Shown: positions 1 through 9,772 of the stretch, piece after piece
How positions within the stretch are numbered: the first letter of the stretch is position 1
Layout of the letters: every line of letters begins with the position of its first letter
NCBI RefSeq assembly: GCF_016658545.1
Contig: NZ_JACVZC010000032.1
Coordinates: 1 to 50,126, forward strand
DNA length: 50,126 nt
Source of the DNA: Pseudomonas sp. S37
GTDB lineage: Bacteria; Pseudomonadota; Gammaproteobacteria; Pseudomonadales; Pseudomonadaceae
Direction of reading: 5' to 3'
The notes under the pieces: model-generated
Seen by the model: only the letters and a program-made list of their open reading frames with translations
What the model was told of the DNA's origin: nothing
Database searches by the model: none
Translations under genes and position numbers: made by a program

Positions 1-39
<39 letters not shown>

Positions 40-60
40 CTCCTACAGGGAATCGCGTGA

Positions 61-1125
61 CTATCGAGCAGTGTGCCGGGCCAGCGCCCACTCCACATGC
101 TCGCGCACCAGTTCCGACGCATCCTCACGCCGCGCCTTCAGCGCCTCGAGCACCGGAATGGTCGAAGGCGCATTACCCAGCCCCACCGCCAGGTTGCGCA
201 AGAACCGCTCATACCCCGCCCGCCGCAACGGCCCACCCTCGGTCTTGCGCAGGAAAGTCCGCTCATCCCACAGGAACATCTCGGCCAGCTCGGCATTCTC
301 CAGCCCATGCCGTGGCTGGAAGTCCTGCTCCTGGCTGTGTTTGGCAAAGCGGTTCCAGGGGCAGACGATCTGGCAGTCATCACAGCCGAACACCCGGTTG
401 CCCATCATCGAGCGCAATTCCACAGGAATCGCCCCCCTCAGTTCAATGGTCAGGTACGAGATACAGCGCCGCGCATCCAGCACATAAGGCCCGACGAACG
501 CCTGTGTCGGGCAAATGTCCAGGCAGGCGGTGCAACGCCCGCAGTGTTCACTGGTGGTGGCTTCGTCCACCGGCAACGGCAGGTCGACAAACAGTTCGGC
601 CAGGAAGAAGTAGCTGCCGGCCTTGCGGTTGAGCAGCAGGGTGTTCTTGCCGATCCAGCCCAGCCCGGCCTGCTCGGCCAAGGCCTTTTCCAGCACCGGG
701 GCACTGTCGACGAAGGCGCGGTAACCGAACGGGCCGATGGCTTCTTGAATACGGTCGGCCAGGAACTGCACGCGCTTGCGCACCAGCTTGTGGTAGTCAC
801 GGCCCAGGGCATAGCGCGACACATAGGCTTTTTCTGGTTGCGCCAGGCGTTGGGCCATCTGCGTGTCGCCGGGCAGGTAGTCCATGCGCAGCGAGACCAC
901 GCGCACCGTACCGGGGATCAACTGGTCGGGGTGCGAGCGTTTGCTGCCGTGGGCGCCCAGGTACTCCATTTCGCCCTGGTAGCCGGCGTCGAGCCAGCGC
1001 TGCAGGTGGTGTTCGTGTTCGCCAAGGTCGACCCCGGCGATGCCGACGTGGGCAAAACCGAGTTCCTGGCCCCAGATCTTGATCGATTGGGCCAGTTGGG
1101 CGAGGTCAGGTGTAGAGGCGGACAT
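61..1125 (-). CDS. queG: Epoxyqueuosine reductase QueG
   Basis: Cobalamin- and 4Fe-4S-dependent enzyme that reduces epoxyqueuosine to queuosine in the wobble position of GUN-decoding tRNAs; cytoplasmic. The 354-residue protein has the family's two ferredoxin-like cysteine clusters, CGRCTACLDIC (residues 195-205) and CDDCQIVC (248-255), and the catalytic-domain stretch FVDSAPVLEKALAEQAG with the conserved Asp at about 140. The start at MSASTPDL was chosen over an upstream in-frame ATG because it gives the usual length and does not run through the divergent nnrD. The gene is divergent from nnrD with 65 bases between the starts, and its 3' end faces the C tract at the window edge. Confidence 0.95.
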   Translation of the reverse strand: MSASTPDLAQLAQSIKIWGQELGFAHVGIAGVDLGEHEHHLQRWLDAGYQGEMEYLGAHGSKRSHPDQLIPGTVRVVSLRMDYLPGDTQMAQRLAQPEKAYVSRYALGRDYHKLVRKRVQFLADRIQEAIGPFGYRAFVDSAPVLEKALAEQAGLGWIGKNTLLLNRKAGSYFFLAELFVDLPLPVDEATTSEHCGRCTACLDICPTQAFVGPYVLDARRCISYLTIELRGAIPVELRSMMGNRVFGCDDCQIVCPWNRFAKHSQEQDFQPRHGLENAELAEMFLWDERTFLRKTEGGPLRRAGYERFLRNLAVGLGNAPSTIPVLEALKARREDASELVREHVEWALARHTAR

Positions 1126-1156
1126 GGATGGGCAAGGCAATACAGGCTCAGGTGCG

Positions 1157-1162
1157 TATAAT
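1157..1162 (+). promoter_or_regulatory. Candidate -10 element upstream of nnrD
   Basis: A perfect TATAAT lies 28 bases before the nnrD ATG, in the short queG-nnrD intergenic region. No convincing -35 hexamer sits at the usual distance (aaggca at 1134-1139), so the promoter would need an activator or an atypical upstream contact. Confidence 0.45.
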
Positions 1163-1190
1163 TCTGCCAGACATTGGAGCCTTTGACCCC

Positions 1191-2051
1191 ATGCGGCAGA
1201 CCAAACACCCCGGCAATGCCCCACAACTGCTCAGCAGCGTGAACGTCGCGCATTTGCCGGCACGGCATGCGCATGCCCATAAAGGCGACTTTGGCCATGT
1301 GCTGGTGGTGGGTGGCGACCTCGGCACCGGCGGTGCTGTGCTGCTCAGCGCCGAAGCCGCCTTGCGCTGCGGTGCCGGGCTGGTCAGTGTGGCAACCCGG
1401 CCCGAGCACGTGGCCGCCAGCCTGGCACGCCTGCCCGAGGTCATGTGCCTGGGCGCCAGTTCGGCCAACCAGCTGATGGGCGTGCTCGAACGCGCCACGG
1501 TACTGGTGGTAGGCCCTGGCCTTGGGCAGGCGGCGTGGGGCCGTAGCCTGTTGTCGGCAGTGGCCAACGCCGAGCGGCCACAGGTGTGGGACGCCGATGC
1601 CCTGAACCTGCTGGCGCGTACCCCGCTGGCCTTGCCCAGTGGCAGCATCCTGACCCCGCACCCGGGGGAGGCGGCGCGGCTGCTGGGTGTTTCCACCGAG
1701 GCGGTGCAGGCCGACCGCCCGGGGGCGGCACGCAAGCTGGCGCGCCGTTACAACAGCGTCTGCGTGCTCAAGGGGGCTGGTACGCTGGTGGCAGACCCGG
1801 GTGGCCAGCTGATGCTGTGCGAGCGCGGCCACCCGGCGATGGCCGGCGCTGGCCTGGGCGATGTACTGACTGGCGTGCTGGCGGCGCTATTGGCCCAAGG
1901 GCTGGACGCCTGGCGCGCAGGTTGCCTGGGTACGTGGCTGCACGCCTGTGCCGGCGAGCGCCTGGGGGTAAAAGGAAGAGGCCTGGCGGCCAGTGATCTG
2001 GCGCCGGTCATTCGTGAATTGTTGGAGGAGCATTCTGCGTGTCTGGCTTAA
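1191..2051 (+). CDS. nnrD: ADP-dependent NAD(P)H-hydrate dehydratase
   Basis: Repairs damaged NAD(P)H by dehydrating S-NAD(P)H hydrate at the expense of ADP; cytoplasmic. The 286-residue protein is the ribokinase-like C-terminal domain of the YjeF/CARKD family. It shows the glycine-rich GGDLGTGGAVLLSAEAALR, DADALNLL, ILTPHPGEAARLL, LKGAGTLV and the nucleotide-site GLGDVLTGVLAALL. The N-terminal epimerase domain found in the bifunctional E. coli protein is absent, so this is a stand-alone dehydratase. ATG at 1191 begins MRQTKHPGN; an ATG further upstream would overlap the promoter region. The 3' end overlaps tsaE by 13 bases, which implies translational coupling. Confidence 0.92.
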   Translation: MRQTKHPGNAPQLLSSVNVAHLPARHAHAHKGDFGHVLVVGGDLGTGGAVLLSAEAALRCGAGLVSVATRPEHVAASLARLPEVMCLGASSANQLMGVLERATVLVVGPGLGQAAWGRSLLSAVANAERPQVWDADALNLLARTPLALPSGSILTPHPGEAARLLGVSTEAVQADRPGAARKLARRYNSVCVLKGAGTLVADPGGQLMLCERGHPAMAGAGLGDVLTGVLAALLAQGLDAWRAGCLGTWLHACAGERLGVKGRGLAASDLAPVIRELLEEHSACLA

Positions 2052-2512
2052 ATCTGTTTCTGGCCGATGAAGCGGCCACGGTCGCCTTCGGTGCAAAAAT
2101 GGCCGAGGTGACCGGCGGTCGCGGCGTGATTTTCCTCGAGGGCGACCTGGGGGCAGGTAAAACCACCCTGTCGCGTGGCCTGATCCGCGGCCTGGGCCAT
2201 ACTGGTGCAGTGAAAAGCCCGACCTTCACCGTGGTCGAACCCTACGAAATCGGCGATGTCCGAGCTTTTCACTTCGACCTGTATCGCCTGGTCGATCCGG
2301 AGGAGCTGGAGTACATGGGCATTCGTGACTATTTCGAGGGCGACCCGTTGTGCCTGTTCGAGTGGCCACAAAACGGTGCGGGCGTTTTGCCAAAGCCTGA
2401 CCTGACCATTACCATAAGCCCCCAAGCGGGCGGACGCTCGCTGAACCTTTCGCCGCAGGGGGCTCGCGGCGAGGCCTGGTGCGTGGCACTGGCCGAACAC
2501 TATAAACAGTAA
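2039..2512 (+). CDS. tsaE: tRNA threonylcarbamoyladenosine biosynthesis ATPase TsaE
   Basis: ATPase subunit of the TsaBDE complex that installs t6A37 on ANN-decoding tRNAs. The 157-residue product has the Walker A loop EGDLGAGKTTL (residues 34-44), the following RGLIRGLG, and the VKSPTFTVVEPYE and HFDLYRL motifs typical of the YjeE family. The start is GTG inside the end of nnrD, with GGAGGAG-type bases about 10 nt upstream (gttggaggagc). The gene is followed after 11 bases by the amidase gene, a neighbourhood (nnrD-tsaE-amiB-mutL-miaA-hfq) conserved in gammaproteobacteria. Confidence 0.95.
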   Translation: MSGLNLFLADEAATVAFGAKMAEVTGGRGVIFLEGDLGAGKTTLSRGLIRGLGHTGAVKSPTFTVVEPYEIGDVRAFHFDLYRLVDPEELEYMGIRDYFEGDPLCLFEWPQNGAGVLPKPDLTITISPQAGGRSLNLSPQGARGEAWCVALAEHYKQ

Positions 2513-2523
2513 GTGGGGTAGGT

Positions 2524-3954
2524 ATGCGCATACGCGCACTGGTCGCCATCGTTGGGCTGCTGCTGACAACGGTGACCGTTGACGCTCTGGCCGTCACTCA
2601 AGTCAAGAGCATGCGCCTGTGGCGCGCGCCAGACAACACGCGGCTGGTCTTCGACCTGTCTGGCCCCGTGCAGCACAGCGTCTTTACCTTGAGCGCGCCT
2701 GATCGCCTGGTCATCGACATCAATGGCGCGACCCTGGCCGCGCCGCTGAACGTGGCCACCTCCAATACGCCGATCAGCAGCGTGCGTTCGGCCCAGCGTA
2801 CGCCGACCGACCTGCGCGTGGTGGTCGACCTTAAAAAGTCGGTCACCCCGAAAAGCTTCACCCTGGCGCCCAACGCCCAGTACGGCAACCGCCTGGTGGT
2901 CGACCTGTACGACCAGGAAGCCGATGCCATCGCCGCCACTGCGCCCACGCCGGCGCCGGCCCCGGTGCAAACGCCTGCCACCACACCAGCCGTGCCCGTG
3001 TCGCCGGCCCAGCCAGCCATCAAGCTGCCGCCGGTGCCTAGCGGCAAGCGCGACATCGTTATCGCCATCGACGCCGGTCACGGCGGTGAAGACCCGGGTG
3101 CTTCCGGCTCGCGCGGCCAGCATGAAAAAGACATCGTGCTGCAGATCGCCCAGGAACTGCAGCGCCAGATCAACACCGAAAAGGGCTTCCGCGCCGAGCT
3201 GACCCGTACCGGTGACTACTTCATCCCGCTGCGCAAGCGCACCGAGATTGCCCGCAAGAAGGGCGCCGACCTGTTCGTTTCGATTCACGCCGACGCTGCG
3301 CCATCCAAGGCCGCATTCGGTGCTTCGGTGTTCGCCCTGTCCGACCGTGGTGCCACCTCCGAGACCGCGCGCTGGCTGGCAGACACGGAAAACCGTTCCG
3401 ACCTGATCGGTGGCGCCGGTAACGTCAGCCTCGACGACAAGGACCGCATGCTCGCGGGTGTGCTGCTCGACCTGTCGATGACCGCCACGCTCAGCTCCAG
3501 CCTGAATGTCGGGCAGAAGGTACTGGGCAACATGGGCCGCATCACCTCGCTGCACAAGCAGCGTGTGGAGCAGGCTGGCTTCATGGTGCTGAAGTCGCCG
3601 GATATCCCGTCGATTCTGGTTGAAACCGGGTTTATCTCCAACGCCAACGAGGCGGCCAAGCTGGCCACGCGCAGCCATCAGCAGGCGCTGGCCCGCTCGA
3701 TTCATACCGGCGTGCGCCAGTTCTTCCAACAGAACCCGCCGCCGGGCACCTACATCGCCTGGCTGCGTGACACCGGCAAGATCGCCGCCGGCCCGCGTGA
3801 GCACACGGTGCGCCCTGGCGAAACCCTGGCGATGCTCGCCGTGCGCTACCAGGTCAGCGTGGCCAGCCTGCGCAGCACCAACAGCCTCAAGACCGATGAG
3901 CTGAAGGTTGGCCAGCGCCTCGATGTACCAGCCACCACCCTGGCCTCGCAATAA
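2524..3954 (+). CDS. amiB: N-acetylmuramoyl-L-alanine amidase, AmiB type
   Basis: Periplasmic zinc amidase that splits septal peptidoglycan between MurNAc and L-Ala during daughter-cell separation. The 476-residue protein shows a Sec signal ending near ALA (residue 23), an AMIN domain for localisation (about 27-130), a Pro/Ala-rich linker (about 138-170), and an Amidase_3 domain with the zinc-site motif [12 protein letters not shown] (about 180-191), SIHADA and the catalytic-Glu motif [12 protein letters not shown]-terminal LysM motif (about 427-473, HTVRPGETL to GQRLDVP) is predicted to bind glycan. Its stop overlaps the mutL start in a TAATG junction. Confidence 0.95.
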   Translation: MRIRALVAIVGLLLTTVTVDALAVTQVKSMRLWRAPDNTRLVFDLSGPVQHSVFTLSAPDRLVIDINGATLAAPLNVATSNTPISSVRSAQRTPTDLRVVVDLKKSVTPKSFTLAPNAQYGNRLVVDLYDQEADAIAATAPTPAPAPVQTPATTPAVPVSPAQPAIKLPPVPSGKRDIVIAIDAGHGGEDPGASGSRGQHEKDIVLQIAQELQRQINTEKGFRAELTRTGDYFIPLRKRTEIARKKGADLFVSIHADAAPSKAAFGASVFALSDRGATSETARWLADTENRSDLIGGAGNVSLDDKDRMLAGVLLDLSMTATLSSSLNVGQKVLGNMGRITSLHKQRVEQAGFMVLKSPDIPSILVETGFISNANEAAKLATRSHQQALARSIHTGVRQFFQQNPPPGTYIAWLRDTGKIAAGPREHTVRPGETLAMLAVRYQVSVASLRSTNSLKTDELKVGQRLDVPATTLASQ

Positions 3955-5852
3955 TGAGTGGTGGTTCGCGCATTCAGCTGCTCAGCCCGCGGCTGGCCAA
4001 CCAGATTGCCGCCGGCGAAGTGGTCGAGCGGCCAGCTTCTGTTGCCAAGGAACTGCTGGAAAACAGCCTGGACTCCGGCGCCCGGCGCATTGATGTGGAC
4101 GTGGAGCAGGGCGGTGTCAAGCTGCTGAAGGTGCGGGACGATGGCAGCGGTATCTCTGCCGACGACCTGCCATTGGCGCTGGCCCGTCACGCCACCAGCA
4201 AGATCCGTGAGCTGGAAGACCTCGAAGGCGTGTTGAGCCTGGGCTTCCGTGGCGAGGCCCTGGCCTCGATCAGCTCGGTGGCACGCCTGACCCTGACGTC
4301 GCGCACTGCCAGCGCCACTGAGGCCTGGCAGGTGGAAACCGAAGGCCGCGACATGCTCCCGCGGGTGCAGCCGGCGGCGCACCCGGTGGGCACTTCGGTG
4401 GAAGTGCGCGACCTGTTCTTCAACACCCCGGCGCGGCGCAAGTTCCTCAAGGCCGAGAAAACCGAGTTCGATCACCTGCAGGAAGTGATCCGCCGGCTGG
4501 CGCTGGCGCGTTTCGACGTCGGCTTCCACCTGCGCCACAACGGCAAGAGCATCCTCAGCCTGCACGAAGCCCACGACGAAACCGCCCGTGCGCGACGCGT
4601 GGGTGCCATCTGCGGCCCAGGCTTTATGGAGCAGGCACTGCCGATCGACGTCGAACGCAATGGCCTGCGCCTGTGGGGCTGGGTGGGTTTGCCGACGTTC
4701 TCGCGCAGCCAGGCCGACCTGCAGTACTTTTTCGTCAATGGCCGTGCGGTGCGCGACAAGCTGGTCGCCCATGCCGTGCGCCAGGCCTACCGTGACGTGC
4801 TGTTCAATGGCAGGCACCCGACCTTCGTGCTGTTCCTGGAGCTGGAGCCCAACGGCGTCGACGTCAACGTGCACCCGACCAAGCACGAAGTGCGTTTCCG
4901 TGAAGGCCGCTCGGTACACGACTTCCTGTACGGCACTCTGCACCGTGCCTTGGCCGATGTGCGCCCGGAAGACCAACTGGCCGCGCCTGCTGCCTTGCCT
5001 GAGGCGATCCGCCCCACGGGCCAGCTGGCAGGCGAGTTTGGCCCGCAGGGCGAAATGCGCCTGGCTTCACCGGTGCTGGAGCAGCCCCGGGCACCACAGT
5101 TTTCCATTTCCAATGGTGGCAGTGGCTCGGGTTACCAGTCCCAGTACAGCCCGCGGCCGTCCCAGCCGCTGGCGGCTGCCGAAGCGCAGGCGGTCTACCG
5201 CGAATTCTACAAACCCATGGACGATGGCGTGGTTGCGCCTTCGGCGTTACCCGAAAGCCAGGGCGACATCCCGCCGCTGGGCTATGCCATGGCCCAGCTC
5301 AAGGGTATCTACATCCTGGCCGAAAACGCCGTCGGGCTGGTGCTGGTGGACATGCACGCCGCCCACGAGCGCATCATGTACGAGCGGCTGAAGGTAGCCA
5401 TGGCCAGCGAAGGCCTTAGCGGCCAGCCGCTGCTGGTGCCGGAAACCCTGGCCCTGAGCCAGCGCGAAGCCGATTGCGCCGAAGAGCACGCGCAGTGGTT
5501 CCAGCGCCTGGGCTTCGAATTGCAGCGCCTGGGCCCGGAGACTTTGGCAATCCGCCAGATCCCGGCCTTGCTCAAGCAGGCCGAGGCCAACCGCCTGGTG
5601 CAGGACGTGCTCGCCGACCTGATGGAATACGGCACCAGTGACCGTATCCAGGCGCACCTCAACGAGCTGCTCGGCACTATGGCCTGCCACGGCGCCGTGC
5701 GCGCCAACCGGCGCCTGGCCATTCCCGAAATGAATGCCCTGCTGCGCGACATGGAAAACACCGAGCGCAGCGGCCAGTGCAACCATGGTCGCCCTACATG
5801 GACCCAGATGGGCCTGGACGACCTGGACAAACTATTCCTGCGCGGTCGATGA
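3954..5852 (+). CDS. mutL: DNA mismatch repair protein MutL
   Basis: GHKL ATPase that links MutS mismatch recognition to downstream excision. The 632-residue protein has the N-terminal ATPase motifs [47 protein letters not shown] and [20 protein letters not shown] Pro/Ser-rich linker (about 340-430) leads to the C-terminal dimerisation domain. That domain contains [12 protein letters not shown] (about 466-477), which matches the nicking-endonuclease metal motif DQHA-x2-E-x4-E except Met for Gln, plus [11 protein letters not shown] and CNHGRPTW near the end. This fits an endonuclease-type MutL, as expected where Dam/MutH-directed repair is lacking. One base separates it from miaA. Confidence 0.97.
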   Translation: MSGGSRIQLLSPRLANQIAAGEVVERPASVAKELLENSLDSGARRIDVDVEQGGVKLLKVRDDGSGISADDLPLALARHATSKIRELEDLEGVLSLGFRGEALASISSVARLTLTSRTASATEAWQVETEGRDMLPRVQPAAHPVGTSVEVRDLFFNTPARRKFLKAEKTEFDHLQEVIRRLALARFDVGFHLRHNGKSILSLHEAHDETARARRVGAICGPGFMEQALPIDVERNGLRLWGWVGLPTFSRSQADLQYFFVNGRAVRDKLVAHAVRQAYRDVLFNGRHPTFVLFLELEPNGVDVNVHPTKHEVRFREGRSVHDFLYGTLHRALADVRPEDQLAAPAALPEAIRPTGQLAGEFGPQGEMRLASPVLEQPRAPQFSISNGGSGSGYQSQYSPRPSQPLAAAEAQAVYREFYKPMDDGVVAPSALPESQGDIPPLGYAMAQLKGIYILAENAVGLVLVDMHAAHERIMYERLKVAMASEGLSGQPLLVPETLALSQREADCAEEHAQWFQRLGFELQRLGPETLAIRQIPALLKQAEANRLVQDVLADLMEYGTSDRIQAHLNELLGTMACHGAVRANRRLAIPEMNALLRDMENTERSGQCNHGRPTWTQMGLDDLDKLFLRGR

Positions 5853-5853
5853 C

Positions 5854-6825
5854 ATGAGTGGCAAGCCCCCTGCAATATTTCTGATGGGCCCGACGGCGGC
5901 CGGCAAGACCGATCTCGCCATCGAACTGACCAAAGTGCTGCCCTGCGAGCTGATCAGCGTCGACTCGGCGCTGGTCTACCGTGGCATGGACATCGGCTCG
6001 GCCAAACCGTCGAAAGAAATCCTCGCTGCCCACCCGCACCGGCTGATCGACATTCGTGACCCGGCCGAGAGCTATTCGGCCGCGCAGTTCCGCACCGATG
6101 CCCTGCAGGCCATGGCCGAGATCACAGCGCGCGGCAAGATCCCGCTGCTGGTCGGCGGTACCATGCTCTATTACAAGGCCTTGATCGATGGCCTGGCCGA
6201 CATGCCGGCGGCCGATGCCACGGTGCGCGCCGAACTGGAAGCCCAGGCCGAAGCGCTTGGTCTGGCCGAGCTGCATCGGCAACTGGCCGAGGTCGACCCG
6301 GTGTCGGCGGCGCGCATTCACCCCAACGACCCGCAGCGGTTGATCCGCGCGCTGGAAGTGTACCGGGTGAGTGGCGAAAGCATGACGGCGCATCGTCAAC
6401 GTCAATTCGCGGAAAGTCGCGGCGCAGACGCAGGCGCTGACGGACATTTGCCCTATACTGTCGCCAGTTTGGCGATTGCTCCTACAGATCGTCACATTTT
6501 GCATCAGCGAATTGCGTTACGATTTTCGCAGATGCTGGAACAGGGCTTCGTTGACGAGGTCCGATCGCTGCGAGCCAGAAGTGACTTGCACGCCGGGCTA
6601 CCGTCTATACGGGCAGTGGGTTATCGGCAAGTCTGGGATTACCTGGACGGCAAGCTGACTGAGAATGAGATGCGTGAACGCGGTATCATTGCCACCAGGC
6701 AGCTGGCCAAGCGGCAGTTCACCTGGTTGCGTGGCTGGCCTGACGTACACTGGCTTGACAGCCTGGCCTGCGACAATCTGTCCCGCACCTTGAAATACCT
6801 TGGGGCCATCTCCATATTGAGCTGA
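5854..6825 (+). CDS. miaA: tRNA dimethylallyltransferase MiaA
   Basis: Transfers the dimethylallyl group to N6 of A37 in UNN-decoding tRNAs, the first step to ms2i6A. The 323-residue protein has the P-loop [11 protein letters not shown] (12-22), the [16 protein letters not shown] segment and [11 protein letters not shown]. The start MSGKPPAIF lies one base after the mutL stop; an earlier in-frame ATG inside mutL is rejected. The coding sequence is normal for most of its length but turns noticeably AT-richer from about 6430 to 6700 while keeping frame, where a promoter for the downstream hfq may be embedded (tatact at 6452). Confidence 0.96.
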   Translation: MSGKPPAIFLMGPTAAGKTDLAIELTKVLPCELISVDSALVYRGMDIGSAKPSKEILAAHPHRLIDIRDPAESYSAAQFRTDALQAMAEITARGKIPLLVGGTMLYYKALIDGLADMPAADATVRAELEAQAEALGLAELHRQLAEVDPVSAARIHPNDPQRLIRALEVYRVSGESMTAHRQRQFAESRGADAGADGHLPYTVASLAIAPTDRHILHQRIALRFSQMLEQGFVDEVRSLRARSDLHAGLPSIRAVGYRQVWDYLDGKLTENEMRERGIIATRQLAKRQFTWLRGWPDVHWLDSLACDNLSRTLKYLGAISILS

Positions 6826-6919
6826 GTCCCTGCTGATTGCCGTCTATTCTTGCGAAGGGGCGGCCTAATTTATCGATTTTATTGATTTTCTATTATTTAT
6901 CCTTACAGGAGTGCGGCAT

Positions 6920-7180
6920 ATGTCAAAAGGGCATTCGCTACAAGACCCTTACTTGAACACCTTGAGAAAAGAAAAGGTCCCGGTTTCCATTTACCTGGTC
7001 AACGGCATCAAGCTGCAGGGTTCGATCGAATCGTTCGACCAGTTCGTCGTGCTGCTGAAGAACACCGTCAGCCAGATGGTCTACAAGCACGCCATTTCGA
7101 CTGTGGTACCGGCCCGTCCGGTCCGCCTGCCAAGCCCGACCGACGGCGAACACGGCGACAGCGAGCCAGGCAACGCCTGA
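6920..7180 (+). CDS. hfq: RNA chaperone Hfq
   Basis: Hexameric Sm-like RNA chaperone that pairs small RNAs with target mRNAs and, in Pseudomonas, cooperates with Crc in carbon catabolite repression. The 86-residue protein has the Sm1 region ([19 protein letters not shown], residues 9-27) and the Sm2 motif YKHAIS, followed by a short acidic tail ([12 protein letters not shown]). ATG at 6920 is preceded by AGGAG at 6907-6911 with good spacing; the GTG nine bases upstream is rejected. An AT-rich stretch at 6868-6903 before the ribosome site is likely promoter or leader. hflX follows after 12 bases. Confidence 0.98.
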   Translation: MSKGHSLQDPYLNTLRKEKVPVSIYLVNGIKLQGSIESFDQFVVLLKNTVSQMVYKHAISTVVPARPVRLPSPTDGEHGDSEPGNA

Positions 7181-7192
7181 TAGGAGCCTGCA

Positions 7193-8494
7193 TTGTTCTT
7201 TGAGCGCCACGGTGGTGGTGAGCGGGCGTTGCTCGTTCACTTGGAAGGTCATAACCCTGAGGCGCGCGAAGACCCGCAGGAGTTTCAGGAGTTGGCATTG
7301 TCGGCCGGTGCCGACATCGTTTCGCTGGTCACGGTGACAAGGCATCAGCCTTCCGCCAAATACCTGATTGGCAGCGGCAAGGTCGAGGAACTGCACGACC
7401 TGGTCCATGCCGAACAGGTAGACCTGGTGATTTTCAATCACACCCTCACGCCCAGTCAGGAGCGCAACCTCGAACGTGTGTTCGAGTGTCGTGTGCTTGA
7501 CCGTACCGGGCTGATCCTCGATATCTTCGCCCAGCGGGCGCGTACCCATGAAGGCAAGCTGCAGGTCGAACTGGCCCAGCTGGACCACATGAGCACGCGG
7601 CTGGTGCGCGGCTGGACCCACCTTGAGCGACAAAAGGGTGGTATCGGCCTGCGCGGCCCGGGTGAAACCCAGCTGGAAACCGACCGCCGCCTGTTGCGGG
7701 TGCGCATACGCCAGATCAAGTCACGCCTCGAGAAAGTGCGCAGCCAGCGCGAGCAGGCACGTCGCGGGCGTAAGCGCGCGGATATCCCCTCGGTGTCGCT
7801 GGTGGGTTATACCAACGCCGGCAAGTCCACGCTGTTCAACGCCCTGACCGAATCCGAGGTGTACGCCGCGGACCAGCTGTTCGCTACCCTCGACCCGACC
7901 CTGCGCCGGCTCGAACTCAACGACCTGGGCCCGATTGTGCTGGCCGATACCGTGGGTTTCATCCGCCACCTGCCGCACAAGCTGGTCGAGGCATTTCGGG
8001 CTACGCTCGAAGAGTCGAGCAACTCCGACTTGCTGGTGCATGTGATCGATGCCCATGAGCCCGAGCGCATGGAACAGATCGAGCAGGTTTTGGCGGTATT
8101 GGGCGAGATTGGCGCCGAAGGCTTGCCGATCCTCGAGGTGTATAACAAACTCGACCTGCTTGAAGATGTCGAGCCGCAGATCCAGCGTAATGCCGATGGC
8201 AAGCCGGAACGGGTCTGGGTATCGGCACGCGATGGGCGTGGCCTGGAGCTGGTGGGCCAGGCGATTGCCGAGTTGCTGGGGGAAGATCTGTTTGTCGGTA
8301 CCCTTTGCCTTGAGCAGCGTTTTGCCCGCTTGCGCGCGCAATTCTTTGCCTTGGGTGCGGTGCAGGGTGAAGAGCATGATGAAGAAGGGCGCAGCCTGCT
8401 GAGCGTGCGACTGCCCATGGTCGAACTGAATCGCCTGGTCAGCCGCGAAGGCATGGAGCCGCAAGTGTTTGTCGAGCAACACACTTTGCAATAA
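7193..8494 (+). CDS. hflX: Ribosome-associated GTPase HflX
   Basis: GTPase of the Obg-HflX superfamily that binds the 50S subunit and splits or rescues stalled ribosomes. The 433-residue protein has an N-terminal HflX domain including VTRHQPSAKYLIGSGKVEEL, a coiled-coil linker near 155-185 (RRLLRVRIRQIKSRLEK), and a G domain with GYTNAGKSTLFNAL (about 204-217), DTVGFI and NKLD. Translation begins at TTG (MFFERHGGGERAL), supported by TAGGAG at 7181-7186 six bases upstream and by the conserved N-terminus. It sits between hfq and hflK as in other gammaproteobacteria. Confidence 0.96.
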   Translation: MFFERHGGGERALLVHLEGHNPEAREDPQEFQELALSAGADIVSLVTVTRHQPSAKYLIGSGKVEELHDLVHAEQVDLVIFNHTLTPSQERNLERVFECRVLDRTGLILDIFAQRARTHEGKLQVELAQLDHMSTRLVRGWTHLERQKGGIGLRGPGETQLETDRRLLRVRIRQIKSRLEKVRSQREQARRGRKRADIPSVSLVGYTNAGKSTLFNALTESEVYAADQLFATLDPTLRRLELNDLGPIVLADTVGFIRHLPHKLVEAFRATLEESSNSDLLVHVIDAHEPERMEQIEQVLAVLGEIGAEGLPILEVYNKLDLLEDVEPQIQRNADGKPERVWVSARDGRGLELVGQAIAELLGEDLFVGTLCLEQRFARLRAQFFALGAVQGEEHDEEGRSLLSVRLPMVELNRLVSREGMEPQVFVEQHTLQ

Positions 8495-8544
8495 ATGCCC
8501 GTCGAGGTCGCCGGGCAGCAGTGACAGGCATTCTGTAGCATTGG

Positions 8545-8570
8545 ACGGCGCGCCGTGGGCGCGTCTTTGC
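8545..8570 (+). terminator. Possible weak terminator or attenuator between hflX and hflK
   Basis: The perfect 12-bp palindrome ACGGCGCGCCGT (8545-8556) is followed by gggcgcgtctttgcttt. The RNA could form a GC-rich hairpin ahead of a short U-rich stretch, tuning expression of hflKC relative to hfq-hflX. The U tract is interrupted, so the call is weak. Confidence 0.3.
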
Positions 8571-8590
8571 TTTATCAGATGGAGAGCGCT

Positions 8591-9772
8591 ATGGCTTGGA
8601 ACGAGCCGGGTGGCAACTCGAACAATCAGGATCCCTGGGGCGGCCGCCGTGGTGGCGGTGGCGGTGGTGGTGACAAGAAAGGTCCGCCGGATCTGGACGA
8701 GGCCTTCCGCAAACTGCAGGACAGCCTGAACGGCATGTTCGGCGGTAAAAAGAAACGTGGCGGCGGTGACCGCAATGTCGGCAAGGGCGGTGGCCTTGGC
8801 CTGCTGGGCATTGGCCTGGCGGTGCTGGCTGCCATCTGGCTGTACAGCGCCGTGTACGTGGTCGACGAGCAGGAGCAGGCCGTGGTGCTGCGCTTCGGCA
8901 AGTACTATGAGACGGTCGGTCCCGGCCTGAACATCTACTTCCCGCCGTTCGATCGCAAGTACATGGAAAACGTCACGCGTGAGCGTGCCTACACCAAGCA
9001 GGGCCAGATGCTGACCGAAGACGAGAACATCGTCGAGGTGCCGCTGACCGTCCAGTACAAGATCAGCAACCTGCAGGACTTCGTGCTCAACGTCGACCAG
9101 CCTGAGGTGAGCCTGCAGCACGCGACCGACAGTGCCCTGCGCCACGTGGTGGGTTCCACCTCGATGGACCAGGTGCTGACCGAAGGCCGTGAGCAGATGG
9201 CCGTGGATATCCGCGAACGCCTGCAGCGCTTCCTCGACAACTACCGTACCGGTATCACCGTGACCCAGGTCAACGTACAGAGCGCGGCAGCCCCGCGTGA
9301 AGTGCAGGAAGCCTTCGACGACGTGATCCGCGCCCGTGAAGACGAGCAGCGTGCCCGCAACCAGGCCGAGTCCTACGCCAATGGCGTGGTGCCCGAAGCC
9401 CGTGGTCAGGCGCAGCGCATCATCGAGGACGCCAACGGTTACCGCGACGAGGTCATCGCCCGCGCCAAGGGTGAAGCCGACCGCTTCACCAAACTGCTGG
9501 GTGAGTACCGCAAGGCACCTGACGTGACACGTCAGCGCCTGTATCTGGAGACCATGCAAGAGGTTTACAGCAACTCGAGCAAAGTCATGGTGGCAACCAA
9601 GGACGGGCAGAACAACCTGCTCTACCTGCCACTGGACAAGATGGTCGAAGGCAGCCGCAATACGTCCGCGCCAGCCACCAGTGTGTCGCCATCGGCCAAC
9701 GATGCCGCCGCGCGTGCCGCGCAGGACCTGCAACAGCAACAGCAGCAGCTGCGTACTAGGGAGAGCCGCTGA
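8591..9772 (+). CDS. hflK: FtsH protease modulator HflK
   Basis: Inner-membrane SPFH-domain protein that forms the large periplasmic HflKC cage around the FtsH protease and limits its action on membrane proteins. The 393-residue protein has a Gly-rich cytoplasmic N-terminus (GGRRGGGGGGG, near residue 18), a transmembrane segment (about 70-93), then the SPFH/Band 7 domain starting VVDEQEQAVVLRFGKY. A Gln-rich tail (LQQQQQQLR) ends the protein. MAWNEPGG was chosen as start because GGAGAG lies 5 bases upstream; two earlier ATGs in frame are less likely. The stop overlaps the hflC start in TGATG. Confidence 0.96.
   Translation: MAWNEPGGNSNNQDPWGGRRGGGGGGGDKKGPPDLDEAFRKLQDSLNGMFGGKKKRGGGDRNVGKGGGLGLLGIGLAVLAAIWLYSAVYVVDEQEQAVVLRFGKYYETVGPGLNIYFPPFDRKYMENVTRERAYTKQGQMLTEDENIVEVPLTVQYKISNLQDFVLNVDQPEVSLQHATDSALRHVVGSTSMDQVLTEGREQMAVDIRERLQRFLDNYRTGITVTQVNVQSAAAPREVQEAFDDVIRAREDEQRARNQAESYANGVVPEARGQAQRIIEDANGYRDEVIARAKGEADRFTKLLGEYRKAPDVTRQRLYLETMQEVYSNSSKVMVATKDGQNNLLYLPLDKMVEGSRNTSAPATSVSPSANDAAARAAQDLQQQQQQLRTRESR

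Noticed and set aside
7721..9739. A 672-codon minus-strand frame across hflX and hflK
   Set aside because: It spans two well-supported genes in antisense and encodes low-complexity His/Gln/Val-rich sequence typical of shadow frames.
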